Source: Lates calcarifer (Eukaryota; Chordata; Actinopteri; Centropomidae). From it: a stretch of DNA of 64,000 bases. The translations under genes were made by a program, and so were the position numbers. Shown piece after piece: positions 63,365-64,000 of the stretch; position 1 is the first letter of the stretch; the number at the start of each line of letters is the position of its first letter. The stretch is from positions 2,322,454 to 2,386,453 of the forward strand of contig NC_066833.1 of NCBI RefSeq assembly GCF_001640805.2. The letters run 5' to 3'. The notes below the pieces were generated by a model. The model was not told the DNA's origin, did not search any database, and saw nothing but the letters and a program-made list of their open reading frames with translations.

Positions 63365-63556
63365 GGGATCGTAATGACTGACACTGAGGAAATGGAGGAT
63401 GTGGGTGAGACAGAAAGTGAGGGAGGAGCGTGCTCCGAGGTGAGCTGTGATCTGATGATTGAAAACAACCCTGGAGTGGCTGCGAGTGCCGAGCAGAGAT
63501 CCCAGGATGAATTAAAGGAAGAGAGGCGGCGATGTGCCGAGTTACAGCCCAGATAG
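63365..63556 (+). CDS. Candidate coding exon of an unrecognised gene
   Basis: A TTTACTGACTCCTGTAG acceptor-like sequence ends at 63,364. It is followed by an open frame (GIVMTDTEEMEDVGETESEG and onward) that stays open to a TAG at 63,554-63,556. An ATG in this frame is at 63,374. The product is very acidic at first, then ends in a charged helical-looking stretch DELKEERRRCAELQ. A strong donor-like GAG|GTGAGC at 63,437-63,445 would instead give a 75-bp exon (63,365-63,439) with phase 0 at both ends. Base composition is richer in G and CG than the neighbouring DNA. I do not recognise the protein and no downstream exon lies within the window. It could be an internal or first exon of a gene running off the right edge, or a chance frame. 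Confidence 0.33.
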   Translation, partial: GIVMTDTEEMEDVGETESEGGACSEVSCDLMIENNPGVAASAEQRSQDELKEERRRCAELQPR

Positions 63557-64000
63557 GAAGAGAAATACAACTTCTTATTATTCAGTCATGCTGTTTTTAC
63601 CATAAACTTTTGTCATTAGTCTCTGTCTTAAAGCAGTCCATGCATTAAAAATCTCAAGCCTCCCTCTGTGGTTTGGTGCACATTAACAGAGAATCAGGGG
63701 AGCCTGCAGAAGAGACATCCACAGACTAATCGTCTGAATCCGGTGAAATTTAGCATCCAGCGGGACATTACTTCACATTTTAAATAATAGCATGAAGAGA
63801 CTTCCTCTAAGCAGCTCCTAGATTTTATGATGTTTTATTCTGTTTGTTACTTATTTCAGTCCAGACCCCGGCAAAGAAATTCAGATACTAAAAATACACT
63901 CATGCCTACAATCATTTCCTATACAGAGCAAACAGTATTTCATTTCTAAATTCTAATCTCATTTTAAGATTGTGGGGAAATATGTTTGATGTAAGTGTGG
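63557..64000. other. Right edge, nothing recognised
   Basis: AT-rich sequence with no supported exon, repeat or RNA. If 63,365 is a real exon this would be its intron or UTR. Confidence 0.5.

Noticed and set aside
1..64000. CRISPR arrays, phage genes, operons, toxin-antitoxin or other prokaryotic systems
   Set aside because: None are present. Codon, repeat and gene structure are those of a vertebrate nuclear genome.

Overview
The window is vertebrate nuclear DNA, almost certainly from a ray-finned (teleost, perch-like) fish. The evidence is a single-exon ARF-like GTPase gene almost identical to vertebrate ARL4C, AT-rich non-coding DNA with many CA/GT microsatellites, and interspersed repeats I recognise as teleost-type (tRNA-derived SINEs, L2/Rex1-like and a second class of non-LTR LINE, and several short medium-copy families). 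There are no bacterial-style operons, CRISPR arrays or recognisable tRNA/rRNA genes.

Layout. Positions 1-54,800 are a gene-poor stretch: I find no convincing protein-coding exon, only dead transposon fragments, microsatellites, a diverged ~32-bp minisatellite (21,911-22,533) and a pair of ~87-bp direct repeats 356 bp apart (5,441 and 5,797). The two largest mobile elements are a decayed L2/Rex1-type LINE at 29.06-30.51 kb and a decayed, internally deleted LINE of another clade at 39.95-40.70 kb. A third LINE 3' end lies at 53.63-53.81 kb. One repeat family (family A here, core TTGACCTGATGATGGCGCTA) occurs about ten times on both strands.

The one certain gene is arl4c on the minus strand (55,489-56,067, 192 aa, intronless coding region). 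Its probable 3' UTR runs down to about 54.8 kb, and a CpG-rich promoter/5' region lies at 56.07-56.70 kb. ARL4C encodes a myristoylated membrane-associated small GTPase acting in actin remodelling and membrane traffic. In other vertebrates it also sits in a gene-poor neighbourhood, so regulatory elements could be hidden in the flanks, but conservation cannot be judged from one sequence. Upstream of it (56.8-63.4 kb) I see only repeats.

At the right edge (63,365-63,556, plus strand) there is an acidic, coding-like open frame behind a plausible splice acceptor. It may be an exon of a neighbouring gene, but I do not recognise it. I found no previously undescribed multi-gene system. The most unusual items are the CpG-richer 356-bp-spaced direct repeats, the closely opposed pair of family A copies at 23.76-24.06 kb, the minisatellite and the edge exon candidate. 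Repeat-family matches rest on recall of teleost repeat consensus sequences, not on a database search.
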